Below are positions 1 to 7,536 of a stretch of 38,613 nt of DNA, one piece after another. Location of the stretch: contig JAJPHW010000028.1 in NCBI GenBank assembly GCA_021325035.1, positions 1-38,613 on the forward strand. Reading direction: 5' to 3'. The notes under the pieces were generated by a model. It saw only the letters and a program-made list of their open reading frames with translations. It searched no databases and was not told the DNA's origin. How positions within the stretch are numbered: position 1 is the first letter of the stretch; every line of letters begins with the position of its first letter. The DNA is from Terriglobia bacterium. Its GTDB lineage: Bacteria; Acidobacteriota; Terriglobia; Terriglobales; Acidobacteriaceae. The translations under genes were made by a program, and so were the position numbers.

Positions 1-16
1 ACAATAAAGCGTAAGC

Positions 17-94
17 AGGCCCGTAGCTCAGCTGGTCCAGAGCGCTTCCTTGACACGGAAGAGGTCGATGGTTCGAATCCATTCGGGCCTACCA
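17..94 (+). tRNA. tRNA-Val (anticodon GAC)
   Basis: Complete cloverleaf. The acceptor arms AGGCCCG (17-23) and CGGGCCT (84-90) pair fully, discriminator A is at 91 and CCA (92-94) is encoded. The anticodon stem CTTCC/GGAAG encloses the loop TTGACAC, giving anticodon GAC (valine). The T arm carries TTCGAAT. The gene sits 76 bp upstream of the CoA-transferase pair on the same strand; its promoter lies outside the window. Confidence 0.97.
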
Positions 95-170
95 TCCCTA
101 AATATTTTTTAAAATTAGACGTCCTGCGTTTTGGGCGTTATCGTCTTCTTTCATTTAAAATTCATAAGCG

Positions 171-866
171 ATGAACAAGGTCTATTCGAGCGCGGAGCAG
201 ACAATCGCCGACATTCCTGATGGCGCGACGATTATGGTCGGCGGCTTTGGATTGTGTGGGATGCCGGAAAATCTCATCCGCGCGCTGGCGAAGAAAGGCA
301 CAAAAAATCTCAACACCATCAGCAATAACGTCGGAGTCGATGGTCTGGGCATGGGGCTGCTGCTGGCCAACGGGCAGATACGCTCACACATTGGCAGCTA
401 CGTGGGCGAAAACAAACTGCTCGAGCAAATGGTTCTACAGGGCACGATTCAGTTGAGTTTGGTTCCGCAGGGAACTTTTTCGGAGCGCATCCGTGCGGGC
501 GGGGCGGGCATTCCGGCGTTTTTTACTCCTGCGGGAGTGGGAACAGTGGTCGCCGAAGGGAAAGAAGTTCGTGAGTTCGATGGGCGCACCTATCTGATGG
601 AACGCGCTCTGAAAGCTGATTTTGCGCTGGTAAAAGCGTGGAAGGGCGACCGGCTGGGCAATCTGGTCTATCGCAAGACGGCTAGGAATTTTAATCCGAT
701 GATGGCCGCGGCGGCGAAGATTACGATTGCAGAAGTCGAGCACCTGGTTGAGCCGGGAGAGTTGGATCCTGATTTAGTTCACACGCCGGGAATTTATGTG
801 AAGCGGATTTTGGTGGGCGAGACGTACGAAAAGAAGATTGAAAGAAGAACGGTGAGAAAAGCATAA
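171..866 (+). CDS. scoA: 3-oxoacid CoA-transferase, subunit A
   Basis: This is the alpha subunit of a family I CoA-transferase (succinyl-CoA:3-ketoacid/acetoacetate type), which moves CoA between succinyl-CoA and a 3-oxoacid for ketone-body or short-chain acid use in the cytoplasm. The 231-residue length is normal for a separate A subunit. The glycine-rich CoA-binding segment [13 protein letters not shown] starts at residue 24, and the family-typical N-terminus ([18 protein letters not shown]) supports the ATG start at 171. The B subunit follows 56 bp downstream on the same strand, so the two are almost certainly co-expressed as a heteromer. The exact acid substrate (acetoacetate or 3-oxoadipate) cannot be read from sequence; the succinyl/acetoacetate assignment is the usual one for this motif set. 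Confidence 0.93.
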   Translation: MNKVYSSAEQTIADIPDGATIMVGGFGLCGMPENLIRALAKKGTKNLNTISNNVGVDGLGMGLLLANGQIRSHIGSYVGENKLLEQMVLQGTIQLSLVPQGTFSERIRAGGAGIPAFFTPAGVGTVVAEGKEVREFDGRTYLMERALKADFALVKAWKGDRLGNLVYRKTARNFNPMMAAAAKITIAEVEHLVEPGELDPDLVHTPGIYVKRILVGETYEKKIERRTVRKA

Positions 867-869
867 CTT

Positions 870-908
870 GCGGGCTTCGCCCGCACGGACGGCCGAAGGC
901 GGCCGTCC
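870..908. repeat. Two tandem hairpins between scoA and scoB (REP-like)
   Basis: Two perfect inverted repeats sit back to back in the 56-bp gap. GCGGGC (870-875) pairs with GCCCGC (879-884) around TTC, and GGACGGCC (887-894) pairs with GGCCGTCC (901-908) around GAAGGC. No T-tract follows, so this is not a standard terminator. It could protect or differentially stabilise the scoA part of the message, or be a dispersed palindromic element. Confidence 0.7.
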
Positions 909-922
909 CCACGCGAGCATCT

Positions 923-1612
923 ATGACGACGGCACCTAATCCCGGTAAAGAAAAAGATCACGAAAAACGCGAACGCATTGTTCGACGCATTGCGCAGGAA
1001 CTGCGCGATGGGTTCTATGTGAACCTCGGCATCGGCATGCCGACGCTGGTCGCTAATCATGTGCCGGCCGGCATGGATGTAATTTTGCAATCGGAAAATG
1101 GCATGTTGGGAATTGGGCCGTATCCGCAGGAACACGAAGTGGACTGCGACTTGATCAATGCCGGCAAGGAGACCGTCAGCGAAATCAAGGGCACGGCGTA
1201 TTTTTCCAGCGCGGATTCGTTTGCCATGATTCGCGGCGGACACATCGATCTGAGCGTGCTGGGCGCGATGGAAGTGGACGAGCAGGGGGACATCGCCAAC
1301 TGGATGATTCCGGGGAAAATGGTAAAGGGCATGGGTGGCGCCATGGATTTGGTGGCGAGCGCGCGGCGCGTAGTCGTTGCCATGGAGCACACGACGAAGG
1401 ACAATCAGCCCAAGATTTTGAAGAAGTGCACGCTGCCGCTGACTGGAGTAAAAGTTGTGAACATGATCGTCACCGAGATGGCGGTGATTCAGGTGACGCC
1501 GCAAGGTTTGGTGCTGGAAGAGATCGCGCCGGAACTTACTCCGGAAGATGTGCAGAAAGTAACCGAGCCGAAGCTGATTGTGAGTGCGAAGCTAAAACCT
1601 ATGTCCCTCTGA
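923..1612 (+). CDS. scoB: 3-oxoacid CoA-transferase, subunit B
   Basis: Beta subunit of the family I CoA-transferase, partner of the preceding gene. The catalytic glutamate that forms the covalent glutamyl-CoA thioester is visible as E58 in the motif [10 protein letters not shown]. The segment [15 protein letters not shown] (residues 34-48) and the later GGxMDL-type region match the family. At 229 residues it is slightly longer than typical B subunits because of a charged N-terminal extension (about 15 residues rich in Lys, Glu and His), so a later start is possible, though no other good methionine lies before the conserved core. The subunit pair indicates use of acetoacetate or related 3-oxoacids as carbon source, or recycling of CoA between acid pools. 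Confidence 0.93.
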   Translation: MTTAPNPGKEKDHEKRERIVRRIAQELRDGFYVNLGIGMPTLVANHVPAGMDVILQSENGMLGIGPYPQEHEVDCDLINAGKETVSEIKGTAYFSSADSFAMIRGGHIDLSVLGAMEVDEQGDIANWMIPGKMVKGMGGAMDLVASARRVVVAMEHTTKDNQPKILKKCTLPLTGVKVVNMIVTEMAVIQVTPQGLVLEEIAPELTPEDVQKVTEPKLIVSAKLKPMSL

Positions 1613-1658
1613 CTGTGTATCTATGCTAGGTAACGTTCCAGTCTCTCCGGCAAATGCA

Positions 1659-1684
1659 TAGATCCTTCGCTTCGCTCAGGATGA
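1659..1684. repeat. Short palindromic intergenic repeat
   Basis: ATCCT (1660-1664) pairs with AGGAT (1676-1680) around the TCGCTTCGCTC core, in the gap between the convergent scoB and M28 peptidase genes. The core resembles short palindromes that recur between genes in many environmental genomes; copy number here cannot be judged from one window. It has no T-tract, so terminator function is doubtful. Confidence 0.45.
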
Positions 1685-1698
1685 CAATGCTTTAGGGT

Positions 1699-3378
1699 TT
1701 AGTTTTTACCTGTTGCTCCCATTCTCGCCTTTTCAAACTCATCGCCCTGTTCCCATTGAATCAGCTTGCTTTGCTCGGCGGCGGCCCAGCCGAGAGCGAA
1801 TCCGAAGCGTGCCATAGCGGCGTCGGCGGTGAAGTCCATGCTCGGGCTGTATTCGTCGCTGGGCTGATGATAGCGATGCTCGGTGTACTCTTCGGCCTGC
1901 TTCATTCCCCAAGCGAGGTCGTGTCCTTTGAACTTCATTCCTTCGCTTATGGAGAATGAAGGGATGCCGACGCGCGCGAGGCTGAAATGGTCGGAACGGT
2001 AGTAGTGGCCGGCCTCGGGACGCGAATCGGGGCGAATCGCCAGCCGGAAATCTTTGGCCATGGCCTCGACTGTGGGGTAGAAATCTGTCCGCTCGGCGCC
2101 GGAGACTTCGACTTCTTCGGGCGCGCCAAGAGGCGGTAGGTCGTCGAAGTTGAGATCCAGAGAAATTTTATTGGCAGGGATGGGCGGATGTTTGCCGAGA
2201 TATTCCGAGCCGAGCAAGCCTTGCTCTTCGGCGGTCACGGCAGCAAATAAAACTGAACGCTTTGGTTTCGCGGCGGATTCACTGAAGACTCGAGCGATTT
2301 CAAGGATCACGCCACAGCCGGTCGCGTTGTCGTCCGCGCCGTTGTAAATATTGTCTCCGGGCATATCGGGGCGAATGCCAAGGTGATCATAATGCGCGGT
2401 ATAGAGAACCGCTTCGTCTTTTATTTTTGTGTCGCGACCGGGCAACATGGCAATGACGTTATTGGAAGTGAAGGGCCGAACTTTACTGACCATGTGAGCT
2501 TTGAGCCTCACCGGAAGAGCGATGGGATGAAAGTCGCGTGAGCGTGCGTCCTGGATTAGCTTGTCAATGTTTAAGCTGGAGTCTTGAGCGATTTGCCGCG
2601 CTACGTCGAGTTGCACCCAGGATGCGACCTGCAACTTAGGCGAGCCATCGAGTTGCAGGAAAGATTTTTCACCAGAATTTGAGTTACGCACAACTTCCCA
2701 GGGATAACTCGCCATTTCTGTTTTGTGAATTAGGATCACGCCGACGGCGCCTTTGCGTGCAGCTTCTTCATATTTGTAGGTCCAGCGACCGTAATAAGTG
2801 AGAGCTTTACCCTTGAAGAACTTCACATCGTCGGAGGGCGGCTCGTTTACGAGCATCAAGAGAACTTTACCTTTAACGTCCACGCCTTTGTAGTCATTCC
2901 AGTTATATTCCGGAGCCTCGATGCCATAGCCGACATAAACAATCGGCGCATCTACATCAGATTGCGGTTTTTGGGTCTCGTCATAGGCAACATATTGATC
3001 AAGAGGCTTGAGATCGGTGGAGTGGGAATTCGTTACCAGAGAAAATGTCGTTGCATCGCCGGGTGTAATGCCGACCATAGGGACTTTCTGCAAATAACTT
3101 CCGTTTTCGCCCGCGGGCTTCAATCCGTAAAGCGCGAACTGGGTCGCAATGTATTCCGCCGCGATGTCGCCGCCACGCTGGCCCGTGCCGCGGCCTTCGA
3201 GTAAATCGTGCGAAAGAAAGCGGACATGGGCGCGGATATTTTCCGGGTTGACTTTTTGCATTGCCGAGAATGCCGGCCCCGAGAGCTTCACGGGTGACGA
3301 ACGTTTTTTCGACTGTGAATGACCCAAAATTGTGAGCGCGAATGTAAGAGGAAGAAAAAAGGTCAACCAACGGCGCAT
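1699..3378 (-). CDS. Secreted M28-family metallopeptidase with PA domain
   Basis: Zinc aminopeptidase or carboxypeptidase of clan MH, exported and acting in the periplasm or outside the cell. Residues 1-21 form a signal peptide (charged MRRW, hydrophobic core, then a polar stretch). A protease-associated (PA) insert lies roughly at residues 130-300, and the M28 catalytic domain follows. Metal ligands are recognisable: H329 and D331 in YTAHYDHLG, the bridging Asp in NGADDNATG (349-350), the catalytic Glu pair in TAEEQGLLG (384-385), and H464 in YRSDHFSLA. The 559-residue length suits PA-containing M28 enzymes. A GAGGAG ribosome site lies about 10 nt upstream of the ATG at 3378. It is convergent with scoB and 145 bp downstream of the thioredoxin-fold gene. 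The preferred substrate end and residue cannot be decided from sequence. Confidence 0.9.
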   Translation of the reverse strand: MRRWLTFFLPLTFALTILGHSQSKKRSSPVKLSGPAFSAMQKVNPENIRAHVRFLSHDLLEGRGTGQRGGDIAAEYIATQFALYGLKPAGENGSYLQKVPMVGITPGDATTFSLVTNSHSTDLKPLDQYVAYDETQKPQSDVDAPIVYVGYGIEAPEYNWNDYKGVDVKGKVLLMLVNEPPSDDVKFFKGKALTYYGRWTYKYEEAARKGAVGVILIHKTEMASYPWEVVRNSNSGEKSFLQLDGSPKLQVASWVQLDVARQIAQDSSLNIDKLIQDARSRDFHPIALPVRLKAHMVSKVRPFTSNNVIAMLPGRDTKIKDEAVLYTAHYDHLGIRPDMPGDNIYNGADDNATGCGVILEIARVFSESAAKPKRSVLFAAVTAEEQGLLGSEYLGKHPPIPANKISLDLNFDDLPPLGAPEEVEVSGAERTDFYPTVEAMAKDFRLAIRPDSRPEAGHYYRSDHFSLARVGIPSFSISEGMKFKGHDLAWGMKQAEEYTEHRYHQPSDEYSPSMDFTADAAMARFGFALGWAAAEQSKLIQWEQGDEFEKARMGATGKN

Positions 3379-3492
3379 TAGGTTGCTACTCCTCGGAAAG
3401 ATGACTGGAACTGATTATTGTATGAGAGTACAGAGCGTTGAGCTGCTAACCGAGGTAACAGAGAAGGTGCCGAGCGTTCCTGATTTTTTTGC

Positions 3493-3510
3493 AGCCTGCG
3501 ACCGCAGGCT
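3493..3510 (+). terminator. Hairpin with T-tract, oriented against both flanking genes
   Basis: AGCCTGC (3493-3499) pairs with GCAGGCT (3504-3510) around GACC and is followed by AATTTTT on the plus strand, the form of an intrinsic terminator reading rightward. Both neighbours read leftward, and an A-tract rather than a T-tract follows the stem on the minus strand. It could stop antisense transcription entering the thioredoxin-fold gene, or simply be a palindromic repeat. Confidence 0.5.
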
Positions 3511-3523
3511 AATTTTTCGACCC

Positions 3524-4021
3524 TCAACCGGCGCGGAATTCCGCAATTTTCTCGTCAGGTCGGAATAAAGCCGCTGGCGGCTGAGTGTAAATGCCGCGGA
3601 CTTTTTCATAAATCTCTTCGATTTCTTTCTTCACCCATCCGACACTGGAAACTTCGATTGTGCCGTCAGGGGCGATCCAGAAAATTGTGGGAACGTTGGT
3701 TAGGCCGTACGCATTCGACACGGGATAGGATTTGGCTTCATCCAGGAGAACTGGGAATGTCACTCCGAATTGCTTGACGAATTTTTCCGTGTCTTTGGCG
3801 TCGTTCTGCGAAATTCCGACAATTGTTATCCGGCTTCCATCTTGAGTCTTGTAAATCCGTTCCAAGTAGGGAAAGGCGAACTGGCATACCGGGCAGGAGA
3901 CTTTGAAGAACGCTGCGACTACTGGGCCTTTTTTCAGTGCATCAGACAATGAGGATGACGCGCCCCGAAGGGAGTTCAATTTGAAGTCAGGTGCCGATGT
4001 GCCCACGGTTAACGCTGCCAT
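3524..4021 (-). CDS. Thioredoxin-fold protein, AhpC/TlpA-like (peroxiredoxin or thiol-disulfide type)
   Basis: Cytoplasmic thioredoxin-fold protein of the AhpC-TSA/TlpA group: an N-terminal TVGTSAPDFKL entry strand typical of the family, then VAAFFKVSCPVCQFAFPYLE with an SCPVC redox pair, then a cis-proline-type NVPTIFWIAPDG segment. No signal peptide or membrane helix is visible, so it likely works in the cytoplasm reducing thiols or peroxides. A GGAGGG ribosome site lies just upstream of the ATG at 4021, which is why I prefer it. An in-frame ATG at 4054 would add 11 residues (MWLRN...) but has no ribosome site. It lies downstream of mutY on the same strand, 75 bp away, so co-transcription is plausible. 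The CxxC spacing suggests oxidoreductase rather than classical 2-Cys peroxidase activity. Confidence 0.85.
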   Translation of the reverse strand: MAALTVGTSAPDFKLNSLRGASSSLSDALKKGPVVAAFFKVSCPVCQFAFPYLERIYKTQDGSRITIVGISQNDAKDTEKFVKQFGVTFPVLLDEAKSYPVSNAYGLTNVPTIFWIAPDGTIEVSSVGWVKKEIEEIYEKVRGIYTQPPAALFRPDEKIAEFRAG

Positions 4022-4096
4022 GTCCCGCCCTCCGAAGATATTTCGCAGCCACATAAATTAGGCCTACATTGATTTTAACGGATTAGCGCCGGGCTT

Positions 4097-5083
4097 TTAT
4101 TGCAGAAATCTGCCCGCTTTTAATATCTTTCTGGTTAGTCCAGTGAGTGGGATTCGATCAAGTTTGGATGGGGAAATCCATTTCGCTTCGGCGTTTTGTA
4201 AGGCTACGTTTTCCAGAACCCGCACAGTGTAGTCGGTTACTGTGATGGAGTGTTTCAATGTAAGCCAGACTTTTGCCCCGTTGGGATTTGTGACCGCGGG
4301 CAGCTCCCACATGCCGGGCATAAGCGAAGCCGTGCGCGGGCGTTGTGTCAGAAGAACATTGCCATGGCGGCGATTCAATGTATAGAAAGCTTCTCGTTTA
4401 CGCTGAGAGACTTTGGACGTGTCAGACTTAATTTCTCCACGCGTAGCACAGAATTGTTCGACTGGGCATAAAAGACAGAGCGGCTGGCGCGGCGTGCAGA
4501 CGGTGGCGCCGAGCTCCATCATGGCTTGGTTGAAGTCACCGGGCCGTTTTGTGCTGAGAAGATTTGTAGCTTCCCGCCAGATCGTTTCGTCGGCGAGATT
4601 CTTTCCAAGCAGACGCTGAATAACTCGTTCCACATTGCCATCCACGACGGCAACAGGCTGATTGAAGGCAATGCTGGCGATGGCAGCCGAGGTATAGCGT
4701 CCAACTCCGGAGAGCTGGCATAGTTCTTCTGCGGTGGAAGGGAACTGACTATTGTGTTCTTTCACAACTTGCTTCGCCGCAGCATGCAACATTCGGGCGC
4801 GACGGTAGTAGCCCAAACCACTCCAGGCGGCGAGTACTGATGCTTCACGGGCAGCGGCGAGTTTTTGGACATTGGGAAATTTTTTAAGAAAACGCTGATA
4901 GTACTCGATGACTGCTGCTACGCGCGTCTGTTGCAGCATGATCTCCGAAATCCAGACCCGATAAGGGTCACGATTTTCTCGCCATGGGAGATCGCGCTTG
5001 TTCCGATCGAACCAGCTCAGCAGCCTTTTCCGAAAATGTGGAATAGTTGCTGGAGCGAGTTTCTTTTTTGCGGCTGAGCTCAT
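4097..5083 (-). CDS. mutY: A/G-specific adenine glycosylase MutY
   Basis: DNA repair glycosylase that removes adenine opposite 8-oxoguanine, part of the GO oxidative-damage system. Counting from the ATG at 5083, the catalytic Glu is in WISEIMLQQT (E47), the helix-hairpin-helix is LSGVGRYTSA (about 125-134) and the catalytic Asp is D148 in VVDGNVERVI. The 4Fe-4S ligands are C196, C203, C206 and C212 (spacing C-x6-C-x2-C-x5-C). A C-terminal MutT-like domain that reads the oxidised guanine occupies the last 100 residues or so. An in-frame TTG at 5104 is an alternative start adding seven residues; neither start has a strong ribosome site. Divergent from the 5241 gene with an inverted-repeat-bearing promoter region between. 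Confidence 0.93.
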   Translation of the reverse strand: MSSAAKKKLAPATIPHFRKRLLSWFDRNKRDLPWRENRDPYRVWISEIMLQQTRVAAVIEYYQRFLKKFPNVQKLAAAREASVLAAWSGLGYYRRARMLHAAAKQVVKEHNSQFPSTAEELCQLSGVGRYTSAAIASIAFNQPVAVVDGNVERVIQRLLGKNLADETIWREATNLLSTKRPGDFNQAMMELGATVCTPRQPLCLLCPVEQFCATRGEIKSDTSKVSQRKREAFYTLNRRHGNVLLTQRPRTASLMPGMWELPAVTNPNGAKVWLTLKHSITVTDYTVRVLENVALQNAEAKWISPSKLDRIPLTGLTRKILKAGRFLQ

Positions 5084-5146
5084 GAGTCTGCCAAATTCTA
5101 ACAAGCTCTGGCGTTGTCACATGGGTGCCCACGCCACGCAAAGAGA

Positions 5147-5180
5147 TTGACCTGAGTCTTTGATTCACGAATAATCAAAG
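5147..5180 (+). promoter_or_regulatory. Promoter with overlapping inverted repeat (candidate operator)
   Basis: TTGACC (5147-5152) and AATAAT (5170-5175) are spaced 17 bp and read toward the 5241 gene. An inverted repeat, CTTTGATT (5158-5165) and AATCAAAG (5173-5180) around a 7-nt spacer, covers the spacer and -10 element. A protein bound there would block RNA polymerase. It also lies in the mutY upstream region, so control of both directions is possible. No regulator is identified. Confidence 0.6.
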
Positions 5181-5240
5181 TGCTCTGTTATCCGCGGCAA
5201 CGCGTGCCACTTTTCGCGTTACCCATGTCGAGGAATAGCC

Positions 5241-5468
5241 ATGAACGACTTCAATCGCAAAGTCGAGGAAGCTTCTGCGCGTCTGAATCAGACCATCGCC
5301 GAAGTGACAGCTCGTCTGGAGAAAGAATCTGCCGACTTGATTACGCACCTGAACGATCAGGTCGTTCCCAAAGTTCGCGAACATTCGAGCAAGGCGCTGC
5401 GAACAGCCGCCGAGAAAATGAACGAGCTAGCAGAGTACATGGAAAAGCACACGCCAGTGCACAAGTAG
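5241..5468 (+). CDS. Small helical coiled-coil protein, unknown function
   Basis: A 75-residue protein I do not recognise. It is almost wholly amphipathic helix, rich in Glu, Lys, Ala and Leu with no Cys or Trp, with heptad-like spacing (NRKVEEASARLNQTIAEVTA, then ARLEKESADLITHLNDQV), and ends EKHTPVHK. The length, charge pattern and a GAGGAA ribosome site 6-7 nt before the ATG support translation, and the promoter at 5147-5175 points at it. Its 3' end meets the rlpA reading frame: the TAG at 5466-5468 overlaps the first codons of the RlpA signal sequence. It could be a small cell-envelope or nucleoid-associated helical protein, or an upstream ORF coupling translation to rlpA. Confidence 0.65.
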   Translation: MNDFNRKVEEASARLNQTIAEVTARLEKESADLITHLNDQVVPKVREHSSKALRTAAEKMNELAEYMEKHTPVHK

Positions 5469-6280
5469 TCGCAACCATTTCCGCACTGGTGTTCGCAATG
5501 TTATTTTTGGGTGCATGTGGGCATCACAACACTTCGCAGAACAATATCCCCCCGGCCCCCCCAATTTCCCCAAGCGCTGAAAACGCCAGTTCTTCACCGG
5601 AAGTAGATCATCCGGCGCAATCAGCCCGGACAACATCACCGCGAACTGCATCGCCGAAAAAGCCGCGCAGTGATGAAGATGAAAATGACGACGAGGAAGC
5701 CGGCAGCCTCGACGTTCCCTCAAACTCCAAATCTTTGCTTGTTGAAAGTGGACTCGCCAGTTGGTATGGGCCGCCTTATCACAACCGCCGGGGAGCCAAT
5801 GGAAAAATCTACAACATGAATGGGATGACAGCTGCCCACCGTACATTGCCGTTAGGTTCAATTGTGCGCGTGACCAACACAAAAACCGGAGATTCGGCTG
5901 TTGTAGAAATTACCGACCGCGGGCCATTTGTCGAAGGACGGATTCTCGATCTTTCACTCGCAGCTGCAAAGAAAACTGGTGTGTGGCGTGCGGGTGTTGC
6001 GCCCGTAAAAATGGATGTGTTGCGAACTCCTGCACCGATCGATTCCGGTGGCAAGTGGGCCGTGCAGATTGGCGGATTTGAAGAAGAACACACGGCGAAC
6101 AAGCTGGCCAGTCATCTTTCAAAGCGCTATCAAACAGCGAAAGTCTTATGCTTTAGCAGTCCAGTGGGCGAGTGGTGGGTTCGCGTGCGGGTGCCCGACG
6201 ATGAAAAGAAACGCGCTGAAGAAATAGCCCACAAAACCGAGTCGCCGGAAGGCGGAGTTTTTCTGGTTCGCCTCGATTGA
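5465..6280 (+). CDS. rlpA: RlpA-family septal lipoprotein (DPBB + SPOR); start codon unresolved
   Basis: Lytic transglycosylase-like lipoprotein of the outer membrane that acts on denuded peptidoglycan at the septum. From 5465 the frame reads VVATISALVFAMLFLGACG, a lipoprotein signal core with lipobox LGAC, then a Pro/Ser/acid-rich linker. Next comes a double-psi beta-barrel (GLASWYGPPYHNRRGANG to RILDLSLAAAKKTG, with the conserved Asp in ITDRGPFVEGR), and last a C-terminal SPOR domain (WAVQIGGFEEEHTANKLASH onward). No ATG, GTG or TTG lies in frame between 5225 and 5489. The in-frame ATGs at 5225 and 5180 run antagonistically through the whole 5241 gene with non-protein-like composition, while GTG 5489 would truncate the signal peptide. 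The coordinates given are the stretch with real coding character. Confidence 0.8.
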   Translation, partial: VVATISALVFAMLFLGACGHHNTSQNNIPPAPPISPSAENASSSPEVDHPAQSARTTSPRTASPKKPRSDEDENDDEEAGSLDVPSNSKSLLVESGLASWYGPPYHNRRGANGKIYNMNGMTAAHRTLPLGSIVRVTNTKTGDSAVVEITDRGPFVEGRILDLSLAAAKKTGVWRAGVAPVKMDVLRTPAPIDSGGKWAVQIGGFEEEHTANKLASHLSKRYQTAKVLCFSSPVGEWWVRVRVPDDEKKRAEEIAHKTESPEGGVFLVRLD

Positions 6281-6314
6281 CAACTAGGCTGTTTCAATTC
6301 CAAACTGACAACTT

Positions 6315-6656
6315 ATGAGCGATTGTTTATTTTGCAAAATTATTGCTGGTGAGATTCCGTCGAAGAAAGTCTACGAAGATGACTATGTCTATGCTTTCGA
6401 TGATATTGATCCGAAAGCGCCCACGCATGTTCTCATTGTTCCAAAGAAGCATATTCGCGGAGTAAAAGAGGCGACGGAGCAAGATGCGGAAATCATTGGA
6501 CGCTGCCATGTCGCAGCCGCGCGTATCGCCCGCGAGCGCAACATCGAAAACGGATATCGAACTGTGTCGAATGTCGGTCCCGGCGCAGGCCAGTCGGTTT
6601 TCCACCTGCACGTTCATTTACTGGGCGGACGCCCTTTGAATTGGCCGCCGGGTTAG
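6315..6656 (+). CDS. HIT-family nucleotide hydrolase (HinT-like)
   Basis: Histidine-triad protein hydrolysing nucleoside phosphoramidates or adenylated substrates in the cytoplasm. The triad is HLHVHLLGG with H97, H99 and H101; H99 is expected to be the nucleophile by family convention. The N-terminal CLFCKI (C4, C7) with the His of PKKHI (H46) forms the zinc site common in HinT-type proteins. The 113-residue length and WPPG C-terminus are classical for bacterial HinT. It starts 34 bp after rlpA on the same strand and is convergent with the pseudo-receiver gene, whose stop is 33 bp away. Confidence 0.93.
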   Translation: MSDCLFCKIIAGEIPSKKVYEDDYVYAFDDIDPKAPTHVLIVPKKHIRGVKEATEQDAEIIGRCHVAAARIARERNIENGYRTVSNVGPGAGQSVFHLHVHLLGGRPLNWPPG

Positions 6657-6689
6657 CTCAGCGGATCGAAACAAAATCAGAAGCGCTTA

Positions 6690-7361
6690 TTAAATTGCAG
6701 GTTGTTTTTCTTCAAGCTCATCGGGAGCGCCGTGCCGCCGCAGCAACTGCGGCAAGTTCTGCGAGAACGCTGACCGCGGCAATACCATATCGCAACCCAC
6801 CTCATGCGCTTTTTGCTTCAAGTCGCCTTGCACATGAGACAGGAATCCGATGATGGAAGTTCCGCGCTTGAGCTTGGTTTTGAGCTTGGGAATGAGTGTT
6901 AATGGTTTGGCATTCGAGTTGTTGAGATCGAAAATAATGAGCGACGGCTTCTCCTCGCCATTGTGCTTTAAGCGCTCGTTCAGATCTTTCTCTTCTTTTA
7001 CGAATTCCACTTTGACGTTTAGCTTGCGCGCAGTTTCGTTAATTTTCGCCTGGAAGAACAAGTCGTCCACAAAAGCAAAAATCCGCGAATGGGCTGCCTC
7101 ATCAAGTTGGGGCAAAGGCTCGGGCTCAGGTTGGGGATAAGACGTCGCGAAGCCGGGCCGCTGACGGCCAGGTTTTGAGCCGTTGTTGCCGTTTAGCGCA
7201 GCGCGGTAGCTATGATCCATGGGCGCGCTGTAAACGCCGCCAGCCAAAGATTGACGGTCGCGGCCGGATGGTTGGCCGCCACGGTTTGACGGACGCCGAC
7301 CTCGGCGCCGCCTGTTTCTCCCTCCACCACCACCGGAGGGACGTCCGGGTCCTGCATTCAT
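6690..7361 (-). CDS. Arg/Gly-rich N-terminus fused to a degenerate receiver (CheY-like) domain
   Basis: Two-part protein with no recognised name. Residues 1 to about 90 are low complexity: GGGGGRNRRRRGRRP and neighbours resemble RGG-type nucleic-acid-binding tails, followed by a Pro/Glu-rich linker (PQPEPEPLPQ). Residues from about 92 on look like a receiver fold: RIFAFVDDLFFQAKI supplies the acidic pair, LIIFDLNN the usual phospho-acceptor Asp, IIGFLSHV the Ser/Thr strand. The usual Lys-Pro near the end is replaced (VLPRSAF), so phosphorylation switching may be lost. Such an arrangement could be an RNA- or DNA-binding regulator; this is inference. It is downstream of a structured intergenic segment at 7537-7600 and of osmC on the same strand. 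Confidence 0.72.
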   Translation of the reverse strand: MNAGPGRPSGGGGGRNRRRRGRRPSNRGGQPSGRDRQSLAGGVYSAPMDHSYRAALNGNNGSKPGRQRPGFATSYPQPEPEPLPQLDEAAHSRIFAFVDDLFFQAKINETARKLNVKVEFVKEEKDLNERLKHNGEEKPSLIIFDLNNSNAKPLTLIPKLKTKLKRGTSIIGFLSHVQGDLKQKAHEVGCDMVLPRSAFSQNLPQLLRRHGAPDELEEKQPAI

Positions 7362-7536
7362 ATTTTTCTCGTTAGTGAAGTGAACTGCTGCAAATCACCC
7401 AAGGGGGATTTGCACTACATATTTCTTAGATTTCGATCCGATGATCGCAACCGAAATGCTTGATGTTCATAAAACCCAACGCGGCTGAACATTTTCAGGA
7501 ATGACTTTTCCGTTTCACTGTTTGAAGCCGATGGGT

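Noticed and set aside
5180-5464. Extended N-terminus of RlpA starting at ATG 5180 or 5225
   Set aside because: The translated segment has shadow-like composition (Arg/Ser-rich, no domain) and lies on the 5241 gene in another frame, which has its own ribosome site and protein-like heptads.
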